DNA from: Burkholderiales bacterium
GTDB lineage: Bacteria > Pseudomonadota > Gammaproteobacteria > Burkholderiales > Burkholderiaceae_D
Direction of reading: 5' to 3'
Assembly: GCA_016200895.1 (NCBI GenBank)
Contig: JACQDX010000058.1
Coordinates: 1-61,422, forward strand
Length of the DNA: 61,422 nucleotides
Of the stretch, positions 58,117-61,422 are shown piece after piece (position 1 is the first letter of the stretch; every line of letters starts with the position of its first letter). A program made the position numbers and the translations under genes. The notes under the pieces are model-generated. The model was given only the letters and a program-made list of their open reading frames with translations, had not been told where the DNA came from and searched no databases.

Positions 58117-59307
58117 CTACTCCACCCCATAAACCGCCGACACCCGCGTCCCCACCACCAGCAAAAAATGCGTACCCGCACAGGCGCTCAGTATCCATGC
58201 CAGCGGCAAGCTACCCACCAGTGCCCCTGACAACACCAGGCTCACCGGCATCAGCAGTTTGAACAGCGAACCGGTGAGGCCGGATATCCTGCCTATGTAG
58301 CGGCTGCCTGTACTCTCCTGACGATAGCCCCAGATGCAGACATTGCCGATGACGGTGCAAAAGCTGTTAACGCTTAACGCCAGCAACAACAAGGGGATGC
58401 TGCTGCCCCAGGCCAGCAAGAGCATTGAGCAGGCTTCTACACCGAGTTCCAGTGCCAGCAGGCGTCCCAGGCCAAAGCGCTGGCGCAGGCGGCTGGCGAG
58501 CAGGCCGCCGATGACGCCGCCTATGCCGGCCACGCCATACATGAGGCCGACTTCGGCTGCGCCCAGTTGCAACTGGTCACGGGCGCGGAACAGGAAGAGT
58601 ACATCCACCACGCCAGCGCTGCCATTGATGACAACCACCAGCCAGGCCAGGTGCCATAGGGGTTTGTTGGCGACCAGCACGCGCCAGCCGTCGCGCCATT
58701 CACTCCAGTAGTTGTCGGCATCCGGCTTGCGCACCGGCAGTTGCAAATCCCTGAGCAGCCAGGCGGCCAGCAGCATGGCCAGCATGGGCAACCACAGACC
58801 CAGGTCCATGCGTATGGCGATCACGGCACCGGCCAGTGCCGGGCCAAGGATGCTGAATACCTGGTTTAGCACAGTCAGTTGCCCGGTTGCTGGCAAGAGC
58901 AATTGCTCTGGCAGCATTTCCTTGAGCATGCCCATGCGGCAAATCGCATACACATAATGCAGGGTCATCAGCAGGAAGGCGGTAATAAAGAAAAATGACA
59001 GTGCCCTTGCACCATTCTCAAGCAGCGCCGCCTGCATGCCCGTCAGCACGACGATGCCTACGATGGCAAAGCGCGCCCAGCGGCCCCGGTCTATGCGGTC
59101 AACCCAGACGCCGATGAACATCGCCAGCAGCAGGTTGGGCAGCAATTCAACCGCACGCATGCCCGTCATGACCCCGGCTGATTGCGTCAACTGGTAGAGT
59201 ATCAGCGGCATGGCGAGCTGGTAAATTTGCGTGCCTAGCGAAAAACTGATGGTCGATGCGTACAGGCGGCGAAAGTTGGTGTGTTGCCAAAGCGAAGGAG
59301 TGGGCAT
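58117..59307 (-). CDS. MFS exporter of the EntS/MFS_3 type, divergent from sgrR-like gene
   Basis: From the ATG at 59307 the product is 396 residues with 12 helices. NFRRLYASTISFSLGTQIYQLAMPLILYQLTQSAGVMTGM is the usual opening of EntS-like exporters; IGVWVDRIDRGRWAR occupies loop 2-3, where motif A is expected. EntS relatives export siderophores or macrolides. It is divergent from the SgrR-like gene with a 108-bp gap, recalling the sgrR-setA neighbourhood of enterics, where the efflux protein protects from sugar-phosphate stress. Substrate unknown. The frame is open to 59340. Confidence 0.88.
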   Translation of the reverse strand: MPTPSLWQHTNFRRLYASTISFSLGTQIYQLAMPLILYQLTQSAGVMTGMRAVELLPNLLLAMFIGVWVDRIDRGRWARFAIVGIVVLTGMQAALLENGARALSFFFITAFLLMTLHYVYAICRMGMLKEMLPEQLLLPATGQLTVLNQVFSILGPALAGAVIAIRMDLGLWLPMLAMLLAAWLLRDLQLPVRKPDADNYWSEWRDGWRVLVANKPLWHLAWLVVVINGSAGVVDVLFLFRARDQLQLGAAEVGLMYGVAGIGGVIGGLLASRLRQRFGLGRLLALELGVEACSMLLLAWGSSIPLLLLALSVNSFCTVIGNVCIWGYRQESTGSRYIGRISGLTGSLFKLLMPVSLVLSGALVGSLPLAWILSACAGTHFLLVVGTRVSAVYGVE

Positions 59308-59415
59308 AAATAATATAAAACCAGGATTGAGCAATGCCACTAGCGTATATCAAAGGCGGAAACACAAAAACGGATAGAATGAGGTATTTCTTTCCCCCTT
59401 TATTACTCCACAAAA

Positions 59416-61107
59416 ATGCGCCTGCTTGATCACTTCCAGCGCCTGGCCGAATGGTATCCCAGCGCCATTGCACCCGACCTGGCGCAGATTGCTGCCGCCC
59501 TGTGCTGTAGCGAACGCAATGCCCGCCTGCTGCTCAAACGCATGCAGGAGCAAGGCTGGATAGACTGGCAAGCAGGCAATGGGCGCGGCCACCGCTCTCG
59601 CCTGAGCCTGTTGCAAGACCATGAAAGCCTGCGCCTGCAAAGGCTGCATCACTTGCTGGCTGACGGCAAGCTCGAAGCCGCTTTCGATGGCTTGCCCAGC
59701 GCCGGGCGTGAACGTCTGAAGCAATCGCTGCCTGGTTACCTTGGAAGTGGTCGCGCTGGCACTTTGCGCATGCCTTTTTACCGCCCCCTGCACGCGCTGG
59801 ATGCCATCCATATCAACCGCCGCACCGAGCAACACATCATCATGCAGATCTGCGCTGGCCTGACGGAATACGATCGCGCCAGCGAACAGATCATCCCGGC
59901 ATTGGCGCATCGATGGGATGCCAGCGCCGATGGCAGTCGCTGGGAATTTGTCTTGCGGCCTGGCCTGCAATTCCACGATGGCCGCCCTGTGCGGGCAGAG
60001 GACGTGGTCTATACCTTGCAACGCGCTCGCGACAGTGACGGCCCCTACCGCGCCATGTTTGCCCACTTGGCAGGCATAAGCGGCACTGAGCGCAGTGTGA
60101 AGCTGCAACTCAACAAGCCCGATCATTTGCTGCTGCATCTGCTGGCCCATCATGCCGCGGTGATCGTGCCAGTGGATGATGACAAGCGCGCAGATTTTGC
60201 GACGCTGCCCATCGGTGCGGGGCCATTTCGGCTGATACGCAATAATGAACACCGGGCAACGCTGGCGGCTTTTGATGGCTACTTCCGCGAACGCGCCCTG
60301 CTCGATGAAATCGATTTATGGGTAGTACCACATGGCAGCCCCTTGCCTGAAGTAGACCTGCATCTGGCACATGCCTCGCCTGAAAAAGTGTCCGCACCTG
60401 CCGATAGCTGGTCGCAGATACGCGCCCTCGAACAAGGCTGCGACCTGGTCATGCTGAACCCGGCACGCGCAGAATTTGCGACAGCTGGCGCACGTCTTGC
60501 TGTCGGTGCCTGGTTACGTCCCGCTGCTGCAGAACTGGCTGCGAAAGAAACCCGCCCCATGGCCTTTGGCATGCTACCGCAATGGAATCATTTGCCAGAG
60601 CAAACAACGACAACCGCACCCCCGCTGCCAGCGCACCTGGATGTCGTCACGTATGAACTCGACAGCCATATTGCCCTCACCCATTGCGTGGCAGCCAGGC
60701 TGCGCGAGGCAGGCGCAGATGTCACCATCCACATCCTGCCCTTCCCCGAATTTGGCCCCTACGGCTGGCGGGACTGGGCCGATGTCGTCATCGCTGGTGA
60801 CGTGCTCGACAATGACATGGAATTTGGCCTGTATAGCTGGCTGGCCGGAGAATCGCTGGTCAAGCAAATGATGGATGCAACAGAACGCAACTGGCTCGCA
60901 AAAGCCAGTACAAAAATCGCTGCAGAAGCAGACGCCGCAAAACGCGCCGCCCTCATCGAAGCCTGCTTCGCCCGCATGGTTGAACAAGCCTGGATACTGC
61001 CCATGCGCCATACCCGCCACGGCATAGACTATGGCCCGCAACTGGGCGGCGTCACCCTGGCCCGCTGTGGCTGGATGGATTTTCGTAAGCTGTGGCTGCG
61101 GCCCTGA
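59416..61107 (+). CDS. sgrR: SgrR-like transcriptional regulator with solute-binding domain
   Basis: The 563-residue protein combines an N-terminal SgrR-type winged helix (1-115: LDHFQRLAEWYPSAIAPDLAQIAAALCCSERNARLLLKRMQEQGWIDWQAGNGRGHRSRLSLL) with an SBP_bac_5 ligand domain (about 120-560, including YDRASEQIIPALAHRWDASADGSRWEFVLRPGLQFHDGRPVRAEDVVYTLQRA). This architecture defines SgrR, which in Escherichia coli senses glucose-phosphate stress and activates the small RNA sgrS. Here it faces an MFS exporter across a short shared promoter, which is probably its target. I saw no SgrS-like RNA. The gene symbol denotes family, not proven orthology. Confidence 0.88.
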   Translation: MRLLDHFQRLAEWYPSAIAPDLAQIAAALCCSERNARLLLKRMQEQGWIDWQAGNGRGHRSRLSLLQDHESLRLQRLHHLLADGKLEAAFDGLPSAGRERLKQSLPGYLGSGRAGTLRMPFYRPLHALDAIHINRRTEQHIIMQICAGLTEYDRASEQIIPALAHRWDASADGSRWEFVLRPGLQFHDGRPVRAEDVVYTLQRARDSDGPYRAMFAHLAGISGTERSVKLQLNKPDHLLLHLLAHHAAVIVPVDDDKRADFATLPIGAGPFRLIRNNEHRATLAAFDGYFRERALLDEIDLWVVPHGSPLPEVDLHLAHASPEKVSAPADSWSQIRALEQGCDLVMLNPARAEFATAGARLAVGAWLRPAAAELAAKETRPMAFGMLPQWNHLPEQTTTTAPPLPAHLDVVTYELDSHIALTHCVAARLREAGADVTIHILPFPEFGPYGWRDWADVVIAGDVLDNDMEFGLYSWLAGESLVKQMMDATERNWLAKASTKIAAEADAAKRAALIEACFARMVEQAWILPMRHTRHGIDYGPQLGGVTLARCGWMDFRKLWLRP

Positions 61108-61246
61108 CTATTCTGTCGGCAAGTGTTTCCAAAAAATTTCGTCATTCATAACCGGTGCAATACAACGCAATCGACACAGTGATCCATACTCCATACCTCT
61201 CGCGATTCACATATTTCATTTACAATCACTAGTGTCCCAACGTTTC
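61108..61246. other. Intergenic region up to the IS element
   Basis: About 140 bp between the sgrR-like gene and the transposase stop codon. The end of the insertion sequence probably lies near 61229-61245 (TAGTGTCCCAACGTTTCTCAT), but its terminal repeat cannot be confirmed without the other end. Confidence 0.35.
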
Positions 61247-61422
61247 TCATAGTAGAGACATCTGTTTTGGTTGATTTCCGTCATTGAGTTTTCCAGATGA
61301 CGGCGTAAGTAGTTGATTTATTGGCGTTGTTTCAAACATGGTGAGACTCAGGATTTGCAGAATTTCGTAAAGACTGTGAGGCAAATGTAGACGTTTTTTG
61401 ACGATAGCGATGAGTACGTAAG
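61247..61422 (-). CDS. IS4-family transposase, C-terminal part (runs off the right edge)
   Basis: Reading the minus strand from the window edge, 58 codons are open to a TGA at 61247-61249. They encode YVLIAIVKKRLHLPHSLYEI followed by LQILSLTMFETTPINQLL and a polar tail. V-A-I-V-K-K-R-L-x-L-x-x-S-L-Y-x-I-L-Q-I-L-S-x-x-x-F-E-x-x-P-I is the typical C-terminus of IS4-type DDE transposases, after the catalytic Glu. Most of the gene lies outside the window, so whether it is intact is unknown. Confidence 0.8.
   Translation of the reverse strand, partial: YVLIAIVKKRLHLPHSLYEILQILSLTMFETTPINQLLTPSSGKLNDGNQPKQMSLL

Overview
The window looks like a chromosomal segment of a Gram-negative betaproteobacterium, most likely from the Oxalobacteraceae (an Undibacterium-like genome is my best guess). 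The reasons are the 16-strand betaproteobacterial porin, the MHS-family symporter, DUF4214 and YXWGXW proteins, many LysR/TetR regulators, PAS/GGDEF/EAL signalling and several families of small palindromic repeats. Genus is inference. I saw no rRNA, tRNA, CRISPR array, integrase or phage structural gene. The window begins in the 5' end of a probable IS110-type transposase and ends in the 3' end of an IS4-type transposase.

Layout. 0.3-10.3 kb: a large DUF4214 surface/secreted protein, the ribosome GTPase RsgA, an ankyrin-like envelope protein, a polysaccharide deacetylase, cytochrome b561, and a TetR regulator divergent from a hotdog-fold protein, with three operator-like palindromes spaced exactly 18 bp apart. 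10.4-23.7 kb: small orphan proteins, a PAP2 phosphatase, then an uptake-type cluster (MHS symporter, AstE/aspartoacylase-like hydrolase, porin, Cache protein, LysR, orphan Leu/Ile/Val-type binding protein), followed by a lethal-factor-like metallopeptidase, a YXWGXW lipoprotein, a cupin and a papain-like lipoprotein. 24.0-24.6 kb: a RelE/RelB-type toxin-antitoxin pair.

26.2-30.9 kb is a visibly AT-rich accessory island. It carries a DarT1/NADAR DNA ADP-ribosylation toxin-antitoxin pair. Directly upstream lies a translationally coupled three-gene operon: an unknown 381-residue protein, an unknown 134-residue protein and a PD-(D/E)XK nuclease-like protein. I cannot assign the operon to a named system, and it is my main candidate for an undescribed defence module.

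32.8-38.8 kb is a compact signalling operon: a CheY/Rcp1-like receiver, a REC-GGDEF-EAL protein and two paralogous PAS histidine kinases. The larger kinase was built by tandem 363-bp duplication of a PAS cassette. 39.4-54.2 kb holds LysR/DHA2-MFS, an M64 metallopeptidase, a fusion of an EF-Tu domain III-like barrel to HEAT repeats, a GAF-GGDEF-EAL protein, an ankyrin-like protein and a PAS chemoreceptor. 54.6-61.1 kb holds an elongation factor G, a small ankyrin-like protein and an SgrR-like regulator divergent from an MFS exporter.

Dispersed repeats recur between genes. The clearest is a 101-bp near-perfect hairpin present three times, flanked by 7-bp direct repeats that look like target-site duplications. 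A 121-bp relative, a 193-bp element with 19-bp perfect terminal inverted repeats, 18-bp GGCGCATTGCAATGCGCC palindromes and a GCGCAGGC-centred arm family are also present.
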